Shown here: in pieces, positions 1-8,178 of the stretch
How the letters are laid out: each line of letters starts with the position of its first letter
How positions within the stretch are numbered: the stretch's first letter is position 1
Source: a bacterium CG_4_9_14_3_um_filter_65_15
Lineage (GTDB): Bacteria > Krumholzibacteriota > Krumholzibacteriia > LZORAL124-64-63
Reading direction: 5' to 3'
Assembly: GCA_002790835.1 (NCBI GenBank)
Contig: PFVX01000089.1
Location: 1-47,600 of the forward strand
DNA: 47,600 nt
Notes under the pieces: generated by a model
Database searches by the model: none
The model's input: only the letters and a program-made list of their open reading frames with translations
What the model was told of the DNA's origin: nothing
Made by a program: the position numbers and the translations under genes

Positions 1-109
1 GTAGGCTGTAGAGGGACAGGCTCTAGCTATGGCTACGCCGACGGGTCCGCACCTCGATCTCGGGCCGACCAGACGCACTTCGCTCGGTCCGGGAGTTCTC
101 AGACAGAGC
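1..109. other. Intergenic stretch downstream of prs, nothing recognised
   Basis: This is the window edge, just past the prs stop codon on the minus strand. I looked for the start of rplY (50S L25), which often follows prs, but the minus strand has no ATG here. A 7-bp inverted repeat (18-24 with 105-111) spans the stretch; it lacks a T-tract and is too widely spaced to call a terminator. Confidence 0.3.
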
Positions 110-1048
110 CTAAAGGAAGAGCTCGCTGACCGTCTTTTCCAGGTGAATGCGTTCGATGGCGTCAGCCAGCAGATGCGACATGTCCAGGACCTTGACCTTG
201 GGGCATTCGGCGAACCGATTGAAGGGAATGGTGTTGCTGACCACGATCTCCTTGATCGGCGAGGCGCTCAAACGCTCCAGGGCCTTTCCGCTGAAAAGCG
301 GGTGGGTGCAGCAGGCCGTGACGGAGCGGGCGCCCTGCTCCTCCATGCACTCACGGGCCGCATCGCAAAGGGTACCGGCGGTATCGATCATGTCGTCGAA
401 GATGATCACATCCCGGTCGCGAACATCACCGATGAAATTCATGACCTCCGCCTCGTTGGGGCAGGGCCTCCTCTTGTCGATGATCGCGAGGCTGGCCTTG
501 AGGCGCTTGGCGAAGGACCGGGCCATCTTGATGGAACCCACATCGGGAGCCACCACGGCCAGATTCTCCCGAGGCCAAGCGGCGAAGTGGGCAAGGAGGA
601 CGGGAGCCGAATAGAGGTGGTCCAGGGGGATATCGAAGAAACCCTGGATCTGCGGGGCGTGCAGGTCGATGGTCAGGACCCGCTGGGCACCGGCCGTGAT
701 GATCAATTCGGCCATGAGCTTGGCCCCGATGGGAACCCGCGGCTGATCCTTGCGATCCTGCCGGGCATAGCCGAAGTAGGGAATGACCGAGGTCATCCGC
801 CTGCACGACGCCCGGCGCACGGCGTCCATGAGCAGGAGCATTTCCATGATGTTGTCGGCCGGGGGCATGGTGGGTTGGACGATGAAAACGTCGGTGCCGC
901 GGATGTTCTCCTTGATCTTGATCTGGATTTCGCCGTCGGAGAAACGGTCAATGGCCACATCGCAAAGGTCCATGTCGAGATGCTTCGCGATGCGGGCGCC
1001 CATTTCCGGGTGAGCCGTACCGCAGATGATCACCAGTTCATTGGACAT
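110..1048 (-). CDS. prs: Ribose-phosphate pyrophosphokinase (PRPP synthetase)
   Basis: Makes 5-phosphoribosyl-1-pyrophosphate from ribose 5-phosphate and ATP in the cytoplasm, feeding nucleotide, histidine, tryptophan and NAD synthesis. The 312-residue product has the usual family length. The ribose-phosphate-binding stretch DLHAPQIQGFFD lies at about residues 128-139 and the PRPP-binding loop DDMIDTAGT at about 218-226. The ATG at 1048 follows a GAGAGG ribosome site. Upstream is the tRNA-Gln terminator, so prs either has its own weak promoter in 1049-1120 or depends on readthrough. A class I PRPP synthetase call is safe. Confidence 0.97.
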   Translation of the reverse strand: MSNELVIICGTAHPEMGARIAKHLDMDLCDVAIDRFSDGEIQIKIKENIRGTDVFIVQPTMPPADNIMEMLLLMDAVRRASCRRMTSVIPYFGYARQDRKDQPRVPIGAKLMAELIITAGAQRVLTIDLHAPQIQGFFDIPLDHLYSAPVLLAHFAAWPRENLAVVAPDVGSIKMARSFAKRLKASLAIIDKRRPCPNEAEVMNFIGDVRDRDVIIFDDMIDTAGTLCDAARECMEEQGARSVTACCTHPLFSGKALERLSASPIKEIVVSNTIPFNRFAECPKVKVLDMSHLLADAIERIHLEKTVSELFL

Positions 1049-1120
1049 GATTTCATCCTCTCAACGACGGAAGGAGAACCAACCCGGGCCGAAAAAAACA
1101 CGCCTGGAAGCGGGATGCAA

Positions 1121-1175
1121 GGGACAAAAAAACAGGGACAAAAAAACAGGGACAAAAAAACAGGGACAAAAAAAA
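1121..1175. repeat. Tandem 14-bp repeat, about 3.9 copies
   Basis: Three exact copies and a fourth partial copy of GGGACAAAAAAACA (plus strand) lie head to tail. The last copy runs into the A-tract of the tRNA-Gln terminator. Read on the minus strand it gives four successive T-tracts separated by GTCCCTG, directly downstream of the terminator hairpin and upstream of prs. Confidence 0.9.
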
Positions 1176-1190
1176 TCCCCGCAAGGGGAT
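1168..1190 (-). terminator. Intrinsic terminator after tRNA-Gln
   Basis: On the minus strand a 6-bp stem ATCCCC/GGGGAT with a TTGC loop is followed by eight T residues. It begins a few bases after the CCA end of tRNA-Gln, so it should end the spoVG/tRNA-Gln transcript. Confidence 0.85.
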
Positions 1191-1193
1191 ATC

Positions 1194-1268
1194 TGGTTGG
1201 GGCGGCAGGATTCGAACCCGCGAATGCAAGGACCAAAACCTTGTGTCTTACCACTTGACGACGCCCCA
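1194..1268 (-). tRNA. tRNA-Gln (anticodon TTG)
   Basis: The minus strand folds as a complete cloverleaf: acceptor TGGGGCG/CGCCCCA, anticodon stem CAAGG/CCTTG enclosing the loop TTTTGGT (anticodon TTG), a TTCGAAT T-loop and an encoded CCA end. It begins only 14 nt after the spoVG stop codon and no promoter fits between, so it is probably cut from the spoVG mRNA. It is a likely substrate of the MnmA encoded at 23050-24213, which thiolates U34 of tRNA-Gln, -Glu and -Lys. Confidence 0.95.
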
Positions 1269-1282
1269 CCCAGAATAGCCAG

Positions 1283-1624
1283 CTAGAAACGTTCCTCCAT
1301 AACGGAATCACCGTTTCCGCCCCCGAAGGAGCCCTGCCGTTCGGGAGGCGGGATCTCCCCGCTTTCTACCCGTTGCAACTCCTTGCGGTAAGCTGCAATC
1401 ACCTGCCGTTCCATCAACTCGCGCGTCTCCACATTGATGGGGTGGGCGATATCCTGGAAAGTCCCGTCGCGGCGTTTGCGGCTGGGCATGGCGATGAACA
1501 GGCCCGATGCCCCCTCAATGACCTTGAGCCCGCGGATAACAAAAGCGTTGTCGATGGTGATGCTCGCGAAGCCCTTGAGCTTGTTGTCATCACGCAACGT
1601 GATCCTGATCTCAGAAATATTCAA
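1283..1624 (-). CDS. spoVG: SpoVG family RNA/DNA-binding regulator
   Basis: SpoVG proteins are small nucleic-acid-binding regulators, known from Bacillus, Staphylococcus, Listeria and Borrelia, that act post-transcriptionally or on DNA. The 113-residue product has the conserved core: the start ISEIRITL, the central GLFIAMPSRK and DIAHPIN motifs, and a basic C-terminal helix. A Gly/Pro-rich tail of about 20 residues makes it longer than the roughly 85-100 residues usual for the family. The start is a TTG codon at 1624 behind GGAGAGGGAGAG; no ATG fits the conserved N-terminus. It follows ispE by 42 nt and precedes tRNA-Gln by 14 nt. The ispE-spoVG-prs order also occurs in Firmicutes. Confidence 0.95.
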   Translation of the reverse strand: MNISEIRITLRDDNKLKGFASITIDNAFVIRGLKVIEGASGLFIAMPSRKRRDGTFQDIAHPINVETRELMERQVIAAYRKELQRVESGEIPPPERQGSFGGGNGDSVMEERF

Positions 1625-1666
1625 GGCTCTCCCTCTCCGTAACGAACCCGAACCCGTTCTATTTCC

Positions 1667-2617
1667 TCACCCGGATGCCTTGCCTTCCCTGACCCGCACC
1701 CCGAATGCCCGCGGACGCACATTCCTTACGAAATACCCAGCCTCCTCGAACTCCTTGATCCATTCATCCGTGTCCTGCCCGTCAGGGAAAACCCCATACA
1801 CGGCGGAACCACTGCCCGACATCATGGCGATCGGCGCGATCTCCCGCAGCCGAAAAACCAGCCGCTGCAGGGAAGGCGCCCACGGCAGGACGACCTCCTC
1901 AAGCCGGTTGAACCCGGGCCAGGTTTTCCTGGGGAAACGAGCCAACTGCGGCCTGATTACATGGATGTTAGCTTTGGCACTGTTTACTGTCAATCCCATT
2001 TTCAGATTGGCGTAGACCTCCGAAGTTTTTAACTCCATGTCTGGTCTCACGATAAGAAACTGGCCGGACCGAATCAACGGAAGGGGGGTCAACCGGGTGC
2101 CCGTGCCTCGGCCCAGGGCCGTCCCCCCCCTCACGAAAAAGGGCACGTCCGCACCCAGTTCTGCGCCGAGTGCCTCCAGGTCCGCTTCCTCCAAGCCGGT
2201 GGCGAACAGATGGTTGCAGGCTACCAGGACCGCAGCCGCATCGCTGCTCCCTCCGCCCAGGCCCGCGGCAGGCGGGATGGCTTTGACCAGTTCCATCCTC
2301 AAAGCGCCCGAAACCCCGGTGCTCCGGCAGAAGAGGCGGGCGGCCCGCCAGCAGAGGTTGGTGGAATCGGCCGGCACATCCCAATCCCCCGCAGACACCT
2401 GCAGGGTGATATCGGGACTTCCGCCCGGATACCGATCCTTCAAGGTGACTTCCAATCGGTCGCACAGGTCCACGGTCTGCAGGACGGTTTCGATCTCGTG
2501 GTAACCGTCGTGCCTGGCCTTCAGCACTTCCAGATGCAGATTGACCTTGGCCGGAGCCTCGGCGGAAACCGTCCGGCCTACGGGCAATCGACCCTTGGTG
2601 TATGTTTCATGACCCAT
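1667..2617 (-). CDS. ispE: 4-(cytidine 5'-diphospho)-2-C-methyl-D-erythritol kinase
   Basis: The ATP-dependent kinase of the non-mevalonate (MEP) isoprenoid pathway phosphorylates CDP-methylerythritol in the cytoplasm. The 316-residue product is a GHMP kinase: the catalytic-lysine motif AxKVNLHL is at about residues 22-29 and the glycine/serine-rich phosphate loop PPAAGLGGGSSDAAA at about 115-129. The ATG at 2617 lies 16 nt after the stop of the DUF362 gene; the best ribosome site (AAAGG) is about 14 nt upstream, rather far. Isoprenoid output feeds the polyprenyl phosphate used by the two upstream membrane transferases, a plausible reason for the clustering (inference). Confidence 0.95.
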   Translation of the reverse strand: MGHETYTKGRLPVGRTVSAEAPAKVNLHLEVLKARHDGYHEIETVLQTVDLCDRLEVTLKDRYPGGSPDITLQVSAGDWDVPADSTNLCWRAARLFCRSTGVSGALRMELVKAIPPAAGLGGGSSDAAAVLVACNHLFATGLEEADLEALGAELGADVPFFVRGGTALGRGTGTRLTPLPLIRSGQFLIVRPDMELKTSEVYANLKMGLTVNSAKANIHVIRPQLARFPRKTWPGFNRLEEVVLPWAPSLQRLVFRLREIAPIAMMSGSGSAVYGVFPDGQDTDEWIKEFEEAGYFVRNVRPRAFGVRVREGKASG

Positions 2618-2633
2618 GTTCCGGTATCACCTT

Positions 2634-3464
2634 TCACGACCAGGCCGAGGCCAACCGGCCCCAAGGAGTGGCGGCAAACCTGCGTCGCATCTTCCTCCGG
2701 CGCAAGGAACTCCAGGCCAGGTGCACCAATTTTTCCCGGGGCGAGGCCTTCCAGGCGGCCGTGCCGGACCAGTGCCGGCCCCCGAACGGGTCGTCAAGAA
2801 GATCGGTGTCCCCCTTCACGCGAATGGCTTCCAGATCACAGATCCCCACCCCGGCCCCCTGCAACCCGGTCAGCCAGGGAAACGACCGGGGAGCCATGCC
2901 GGCAAGGTGCATGGCGACACTGTCAACCGCCACGGGATCGTCGCCGGCCAGCAACACGTTGCGCATGATGAAATCCCGTTGCATGGTCCCGCCGCCGGAC
3001 CCCCACAGGACCGCATCGCAAAGGACTCGCGGGCGCGGACCCGCAGCTTCGAGCGTGGCCGCCAACTCCGATTCACGACGACGAGGGTCGCCGGGCAGGA
3101 AATCCCGGCAGGCCGCCCACAGGGCCACCGCGTTGAAGACGCCCCAACCGGACACCAGGCGAGGAACAGGCAGCAGAAGGATGTCGCGGTCGCCGGCGCC
3201 GATCGGTTGTCCGGTCTGGCGAATTCGCTCCGGGATGATATTGCGGTTCGGGGTCGAATCGCCGGCTGCCCCCCAGGCCTGCCGGGTCAACGAGCGCTGC
3301 CAGGGCGGGGAGCCGAAGCCGGGGTCGCCCCCCTCCTCGATGGTCACCAACCGTGGCGGAGCCCCATCGTCCCCCGCTGCAATCCCGGCGAGCTCCACGA
3401 CACGGCGGTAGTCATCGGCGAGGGTCTCCGGACGGGCAATGACGATTCCCACAGTGGACGACAT
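2634..3464 (-). CDS. DUF362 domain protein
   Basis: The 276-residue protein carries the DUF362 pattern in its second half: a DAVLWGSGGG segment near residue 152, then LLAGDDPVAVDSVA near 170 and GVGICDLEAIRVKG near 205. DUF362 proteins are of unsettled function; many carry Fe-S ferredoxin domains and accompany redox or cofactor genes. No CxxCxxC ferredoxin motif is visible here, and the tail is basic (RRRKMRRR). The ATG at 3464 follows GGAAAGGGGG. It lies 18 nt after the DPPR synthase stop and 16 nt before ispE, so it is part of the operon, but its role there is unknown. Confidence 0.75.
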   Translation of the reverse strand: MSSTVGIVIARPETLADDYRRVVELAGIAAGDDGAPPRLVTIEEGGDPGFGSPPWQRSLTRQAWGAAGDSTPNRNIIPERIRQTGQPIGAGDRDILLLPVPRLVSGWGVFNAVALWAACRDFLPGDPRRRESELAATLEAAGPRPRVLCDAVLWGSGGGTMQRDFIMRNVLLAGDDPVAVDSVAMHLAGMAPRSFPWLTGLQGAGVGICDLEAIRVKGDTDLLDDPFGGRHWSGTAAWKASPREKLVHLAWSSLRRRKMRRRFAATPWGRLASAWS

Positions 3465-3482
3465 GCGCGGCCCCCTTTCCGG

Positions 3483-4376
3483 TCAGGATGTTCCGATGAT
3501 GCGAATGGCCAGACTCACCCACCCCACCACGACCGCCTGGAGCAGGAAGTCGGTCAGCAGGATTTCGTGCGGGCGCCCGCCCCGGTCCTCGAGGAATACC
3601 AGGTACAGGTACCGCCCCATACCGGCCAAGACGAAGGGGATCGTGTAGATCAAGTCCCGGGTGCCGAACTGCTGCACCGTGTCCGGCCAGACCGTGTACA
3701 GCGCATACATCATGGTGGTCAGGGCGAAGCTGACTCCGATCATCGCATTGAGCATCGGTTCGCTATAACCCCGCAGAGCCGGCCGGGTTTCACCGTTTTT
3801 GCCGGCGGTGCGCAGCAACTCGTCCCGTCGCTTGCAAAACCCGAGGAAGAGCGAGAGAAAGAAGGTGCACAGCAGCAGCCAGGGCGATATGGCCACTTCC
3901 GGGTGCACCGGCAACAGCACGAAGACTCCCGCCGTGGCCCGGATCACGAAGCTCATGCCGATGCCGATCACGTCCAGGATCGGCAGCTTCTTGAAGAAGT
4001 TGGTGTAACCCCAGTTCCACAGGAAGAAAAAGGCCACCGCGCCCAGGAAAAGGGTCCCCAGCATGCCGGCAGCCAACAGGCACAAAACCAGGACCACCAG
4101 ACCCGCCCGGCCGGCGAATGCCAAATCCAGGCGACCGGAAGCCAAAGGGCGCAATTTCTTGACCGGGTGCAGCCGGTCAAGACCCAGATCCCGGTAGTCG
4201 TTGTAGACGTAGACCGCGCCGGAGGCGAAACAGAACACGACCGCCCCCAGGGCCGCACGCGTCACACAGGCCGGGTCACCCAGCTTGCGCGCGAAGATGA
4301 CTCCAGCGAACAGCAGCAGATTCTTGGTCCACTGCCGGGGCCGCATATTCTCCAGAAAGGTCCAGACCTGTCGCAT
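3483..4376 (-). CDS. UbiA-family decaprenyl-phosphate phosphoribosyltransferase-like protein
   Basis: A membrane UbiA prenyltransferase of 297 residues. The Asp-rich motif N59-D60-xx-D63-xxx-D67 and the following KKLRPLASG match the DPPR synthase group (mycobacterial Rv3806c), which joins PRPP to polyprenyl phosphate as the first step to lipid-linked arabinose. A second conserved loop, DVIGIGMSFVIRATAG, and SLFLGFCKRRDEL support this branch. About eight membrane helices are visible. The ATG at 4376 shares one base with the previous stop (TGATG), so translation is coupled to the sugar phosphotransferase. No DprE1/DprE2 pair is in the window, so the final sugar is unknown. Prs (110-1048) would supply its co-substrate. 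Confidence 0.85.
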   Translation of the reverse strand: MRQVWTFLENMRPRQWTKNLLLFAGVIFARKLGDPACVTRAALGAVVFCFASGAVYVYNDYRDLGLDRLHPVKKLRPLASGRLDLAFAGRAGLVVLVLCLLAAGMLGTLFLGAVAFFFLWNWGYTNFFKKLPILDVIGIGMSFVIRATAGVFVLLPVHPEVAISPWLLLCTFFLSLFLGFCKRRDELLRTAGKNGETRPALRGYSEPMLNAMIGVSFALTTMMYALYTVWPDTVQQFGTRDLIYTIPFVLAGMGRYLYLVFLEDRGGRPHEILLTDFLLQAVVVGWVSLAIRIIGTS

Positions 4377-5890
4377 CAGTACGCGTTCTCCCCACGCAAG
4401 ACATGGTGCAGGGTCCTCAGAAGGATCTTGATGTCCAAACCCAGGGACCAGTTCTCGATGTAGTGCAGGTCGTAGTAGGTTCGCTCCTCGATGCTGGTGT
4501 TGCCCCGCAAACCATGAACCTGGGCCCAGCCCGTCAACCCGGATCGTACCCGGTGCCTTTCGAAGTAGCGCGGCAATTCCTGCATGAATTGCTCCACGAA
4601 AATCCGCCGTTCGGGCCGCGGCCCGACCATGCTCATGTCTCCGCACACGACATTCCACAACTGGGGCAATTCGTCAAGACTAGAGCGGCGCAGAAAACGC
4701 CCGATGGGCGTGACGCGCGGATCCTCCTCGACGGTCCAGACCGGCCCGCTGCCCTTTTCGGCGTCCGCACGCATGCTGCGGAATTTCAGCATCCTGAATT
4801 CCCGCCCGTCCCTTCCCATGCGAAACTGGCCATAGAGAACCGGCCCCGGCGAGGATAGCTTGACCAGGATCGACAGCACCAGCAACAACGGTGACAACAA
4901 CAAGAGCCCCAGCCCGGCGGTGGCCAGGTCGAAGGATCGTTTGACGATGCGGTCGACTTCCCCCAAGGCCGCCTCGCGCACGCTGATGAAGGGGATCCCG
5001 CCGATTTCCCGCAGCCTCATGCGACTGGTGTGCAGGGCCGGCAAGTCGGGCACGAAGTGCACATCGACGTTGAGGTTCGCCAGGGCGGCGGACACTTCCC
5101 TGACCACGGGCAGGTTGGCGAACGAAACGGTCAACACGACAAGATCGATATCCTGGTCTTCAACGACCCGCCTGACCTCGGCGATGCCGCCGAGTAGCGG
5201 CAGTTCCGGCATGGCCTCACCCAGGGGGCTGCGGCCGTCGGCGTCCAGCAAGCGACTGCCGGCGGATGTCGACCCGCCATCTCCCTCACCCGAGACTTCC
5301 AGCCAACCCACCGGCGTCATGGCCAGACCCGGGAAATCCCGCGTCAATCTGAGCAGGCGGTCACGCATGGGACTGCGCCCGATCACCAGCGTCCGCAGGG
5401 CGCCTCGACCGGGGGCGACCACCTTGCGCAGGACGAATCGCGCCAGGATGCGCCCCAGGGTCAGGAAGAAGAAGGTCGACAGGAAAAAGAGGCCGAAGAA
5501 CGACCGGCTGAAAGTCAGCGTGCGCAAAAAGAAGGCCAGGGCCAGGACCAGGAGGCTCCCCAGCACCACACCCTTGAACAGCCCGAGCAGGTCGTCTTCC
5601 AGGGAGCGGCCACCGCGGTTGGTGTACATACCGCTGAAATAGAAGATCCCGAAAAAGACCAGCAGCACGACCAAGCCTGCAATGAGATAGATGTCGAGGG
5701 GCGGAATGCCCAGCGGAATGAGCCAGATACCACTGTAGAACCGGAACCAATACGTCAACAGGAAGGCCGCCTCCAGCATCACCACGTCCATGAGGATGAG
5801 AAGCGCGGTTTCTCCCATGCTGTTGCGCCGCGTTCGGCGATGAATGCCGCCGACGACCGTTTGTGACACCTCGTCGCCGGGACGAGTCAT
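4376..5890 (-). CDS. Undecaprenyl-phosphate sugar phosphotransferase (WbaP/PssY-like)
   Basis: A polyprenyl glycosylphosphotransferase that should start a surface polysaccharide by placing a sugar-1-phosphate on undecaprenyl phosphate at the inner membrane. The 504-residue protein has four N-terminal membrane helices, a central nucleotide-binding-like domain (about 140-300) and the C-terminal bacterial sugar transferase domain (about 311-504). That domain contains KRSFDL, LKFRSMR, the DE pair in LDELPQ, VGPRPE and SGLTGWAQVHG. I chose the ATG at 5890 because it overlaps the gmhA stop by four bases (ATGA); an earlier in-frame start at 5926 would lie inside gmhA. Confidence 0.9.
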   Translation of the reverse strand: MTRPGDEVSQTVVGGIHRRTRRNSMGETALLILMDVVMLEAAFLLTYWFRFYSGIWLIPLGIPPLDIYLIAGLVVLLVFFGIFYFSGMYTNRGGRSLEDDLLGLFKGVVLGSLLVLALAFFLRTLTFSRSFFGLFFLSTFFFLTLGRILARFVLRKVVAPGRGALRTLVIGRSPMRDRLLRLTRDFPGLAMTPVGWLEVSGEGDGGSTSAGSRLLDADGRSPLGEAMPELPLLGGIAEVRRVVEDQDIDLVVLTVSFANLPVVREVSAALANLNVDVHFVPDLPALHTSRMRLREIGGIPFISVREAALGEVDRIVKRSFDLATAGLGLLLLSPLLLVLSILVKLSSPGPVLYGQFRMGRDGREFRMLKFRSMRADAEKGSGPVWTVEEDPRVTPIGRFLRRSSLDELPQLWNVVCGDMSMVGPRPERRIFVEQFMQELPRYFERHRVRSGLTGWAQVHGLRGNTSIEERTYYDLHYIENWSLGLDIKILLRTLHHVLRGENAY

Positions 5891-6507
5891 TTCCCGTCCC
5901 GCCCGGGTTGGTCCAGAAGGTGGCACAACAGGTGTCCCATGGTGATGTGGACCTCCTGGATCTTGGGTGTGCGGTCACTGGGGACGAGCAGGGCCGAATC
6001 CACCAGGCCGGCCAGGCGGCCACCGGTACCACCGAGGAAACCGTGGGCCTTCATCCCGATGTCATGTGCCGCCGCAACCGCAGCCACACAGTTGCCCGAG
6101 TTGCCCGAGGTGGAGATCACCAGCAGGACGTCTCGCGGCCCACCCAGGGCCCGGACCTGGCGGGAAAAAATCTCATCGAACCCGTAGTCGTTGCCGACCG
6201 CAGTCAGGATGGATGTGTTCGCCGTCAGGGCCACGGCGGGCAGGCCGCTACGTTCACGCTCGAACCGACCCACCAACTCCGCCACGATATGCTGGCTGTC
6301 GGCGGCGCTGCCACCGTTGCCACAGACAAGGAATTTGCCCCCCGCGGCCCAGGCCGACCGGACATCGTCCGCCAAACGGACCACGGCCTCCAGTTGCTCC
6401 TCGCCGAGGGCCGCCAGCACCGCGGTCAGTTCGGCGATGGCGCCCTGGAACGCCTGACGCTCGGCGGAAGTCGCCCTCACGGAGTCGGGTCGTTGCTCGG
6501 ACATCAT
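5887..6507 (-). CDS. gmhA: Phosphoheptose isomerase (SIS domain)
   Basis: GmhA converts sedoheptulose 7-phosphate to heptose 7-phosphate, the first step to ADP-heptose for lipopolysaccharide core or S-layer glycans. The 206-residue product is a single SIS domain with VCGNGGSAADSQH at about 61-73, TANTSILTA near 96-104 and STSGNSGN near 132-139. These are all hallmark GmhA segments, close to the usual length of about 195. The ATG at 6507 (a second Met follows at 6504) lies behind GGAGAGG. The other ADP-heptose genes (hldE, gmhB, hldD) are not in the window. Confidence 0.93.
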   Translation of the reverse strand: MMSEQRPDSVRATSAERQAFQGAIAELTAVLAALGEEQLEAVVRLADDVRSAWAAGGKFLVCGNGGSAADSQHIVAELVGRFERERSGLPAVALTANTSILTAVGNDYGFDEIFSRQVRALGGPRDVLLVISTSGNSGNCVAAVAAAHDIGMKAHGFLGGTGGRLAGLVDSALLVPSDRTPKIQEVHITMGHLLCHLLDQPGRDGK

Positions 6508-6530
6508 CCTGGTCCTCTCCACTGGATGGT

Positions 6531-7397
6531 TCACGCCAAGGGGAACGCCGCTCGGCCGGAAGCCAACAAACCGCAATACCGATGCAGGGCGTCGCGCCAG
6601 GCAGGACGCGGCCCGCATCCGACAGCTTCCAGTCGGCTGCTGCGCAGGACCGAACAGCGCGGCCGAGCCGCGGGAGTCGGGTACTGTTCACTGGCGCACG
6701 GCGAAATGCCCTCGGGATCGCAGCCGTTTTCCTCGGCGATAGCCCGGGCAAACTCGAACCAGGTGCATGCACCCGCATTCGTCCCGTGAAAGATACCACG
6801 GTACCCGCCGGTGACAAGGTGCTCCAGCACGGCGGCCAGGTCCTCGGTATAGGTAGGATTTCCCCGCTGATCGTTGACGACCGTCAGGGAGGGCCGCTCG
6901 CGCAACAACTTCGTGATGGTGCGGACGAAATTCTGCGGACCATCCCCGAACAGCCAGCTGGTGCGGACGATCTGCCAGGGAGCCGCCATGGACTGGACGG
7001 CCTCCTCCCCACGGTATTTGGTCAGGCCATAGAAGTTCACCGGACACCTCGGGCTGTCCTCGTCGAATCCGTCGCCGTTTCCCGGGAAAACATAATCGGT
7101 GCTGATTTGGGTCAGGCCGCAGCCGAGCTCCCCGCAGACAGCCGCCAGATTGGCGGGGATCAAGGCATTAGCCGCCATGGCTTCGTCTCGATGGTCCTCG
7201 GCGGCATCCACCCCGGTCCAGGCGGCGCAATTGACGATCCACTCGGGAGGATCATTCACCACCAGGGATCGAGCGTGTTCCGGTTTGGTCAAGTCCCCTT
7301 GGGCCAAGCCCACCCCCCTGACCACATGGTGAGCGCCGAGGCGGGCAACAACGGCCCGCCCCAACATTCCTTCGCAACCGGTGACCAGGATCTTCAT
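6531..7397 (-). CDS. rmlD: dTDP-4-dehydrorhamnose reductase (RmlD-like)
   Basis: An extended short-chain dehydrogenase that would reduce dTDP-4-dehydrorhamnose to dTDP-L-rhamnose. The NAD(P)-binding glycine motif GCEGMLG is at residues 7-13, STDYVFPG near 99-106 and the catalytic Tyr/Lys in YGLTK at 123-127. The C-terminus has the RmlD-type NPTYTEDLA segment. The ATG at 7397 overlaps the recX stop by four bases (ATGA). RmlA, RmlB and RmlC are absent here, so rhamnose synthesis would need genes elsewhere. A closely related sugar-nucleotide reductase is the alternative. Confidence 0.88.
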   Translation of the reverse strand: MKILVTGCEGMLGRAVVARLGAHHVVRGVGLAQGDLTKPEHARSLVVNDPPEWIVNCAAWTGVDAAEDHRDEAMAANALIPANLAAVCGELGCGLTQISTDYVFPGNGDGFDEDSPRCPVNFYGLTKYRGEEAVQSMAAPWQIVRTSWLFGDGPQNFVRTITKLLRERPSLTVVNDQRGNPTYTEDLAAVLEHLVTGGYRGIFHGTNAGACTWFEFARAIAEENGCDPEGISPCASEQYPTPAARPRCSVLRSSRLEAVGCGPRPAWRDALHRYCGLLASGRAAFPLA

Positions 7398-8122
7398 TCA
7401 AACGCTCCCTCATCGTCCTCCGCCGACATCGTGTCCCGGGCCGCAGCATGGGCCACCGAGGGGGTGAAGCCGCGCCCGATCACGAAACGGATCACCTTGG
7501 CCAAGGCGGCCCGGTCGCGGGGTTCGCGGACACGTTTCCACCTGGCGGCCGCGGCCTCCCGGGCCAGTTCCTGCTCCTGGGTGGGATCCAGAATCTCCGC
7601 CACCACCTCTTGGGCTACGGCCGATGGTACCTGATGGCCCCGCAGGCGGGCCAGCAGATATCGAGGTCCGACCGGTTTGGTGCGCAGGGTATCGCGGCAG
7701 TAGGCCTCGGCATAGAGCCTGTCGGAACACAGACCCTTGTCCTGCATCGCCTGGAGCACTTCCTCCACGGACTCGGGGTCGTGGCCGCGCTCCACAAGTT
7801 TGCGGCGCAACTTGGCCACAGGCTGCAATCGCCGGTCGAGCTGCTTCAACAGGTCACGCGCCGCCAGCTTGCGGGCCTGGGCCCGCGCCATTTGCGCGAC
7901 CAGGTCCGCGGGCACGAGTTGGCCCGGCTCAGGCAGCGAATCGGGCGCGCTGCGGCGATCCAATTCCATGGTGATGCCGCCGTCCAGAGTCACCATCACC
8001 GTATCGCCCACCACATCAACGGCGAGCAGCCGGGTCTCCTCGGAGGGGAAACCCGGCTGCGGATTATCGGCACCACCCGCTGCGGCGCCGCGTTCATCGG
8101 ACGCAAAACGGCGTGAATTCAA
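7394..8122 (-). CDS. recX: RecX, RecA regulatory protein
   Basis: RecX binds along RecA filaments and limits recombinase activity. The 242-residue protein has the small N-terminal beta region (TRLLAVDVVG, then VTLDGG) found in long RecX proteins. It is followed by three-helix RecX repeats, including LRRKLVERGHD, the VEEVLQAMQDKGLCSDRLYAEAY region and GPRYLLARLRG. The start is a TTG at 8122, forced by an in-frame stop just upstream; the ribosome site is weak. It lies 56 nt behind recA, the classic recA-recX arrangement. Confidence 0.92.
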   Translation of the reverse strand: MNSRRFASDERGAAAGGADNPQPGFPSEETRLLAVDVVGDTVMVTLDGGITMELDRRSAPDSLPEPGQLVPADLVAQMARAQARKLAARDLLKQLDRRLQPVAKLRRKLVERGHDPESVEEVLQAMQDKGLCSDRLYAEAYCRDTLRTKPVGPRYLLARLRGHQVPSAVAQEVVAEILDPTQEQELAREAAAARWKRVREPRDRAALAKVIRFVIGRGFTPSVAHAAARDTMSAEDDEGAFE

Positions 8123-8178
8123 TGGCTACACTTTCGCAATACCGGACAGCACGGGATCTTCTCCGGCGACCGGTTCGA

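Noticed and set aside
1-109. Start of rplY downstream of prs
   Set aside because: No ATG and no L25-like sequence on the minus strand in this stretch.
1121-1175. CRISPR-like repeat array
   Set aside because: Units are only 14 bp, contiguous and without spacers; it is a simple tandem repeat.
2616-4463. Long open frame on the plus strand (615 codons)
   Set aside because: It lies opposite the DUF362 and DPPR synthase genes, has low-complexity Gln/Gly/Arg/His-rich composition and no recognised motif; a GC-rich antisense shadow.
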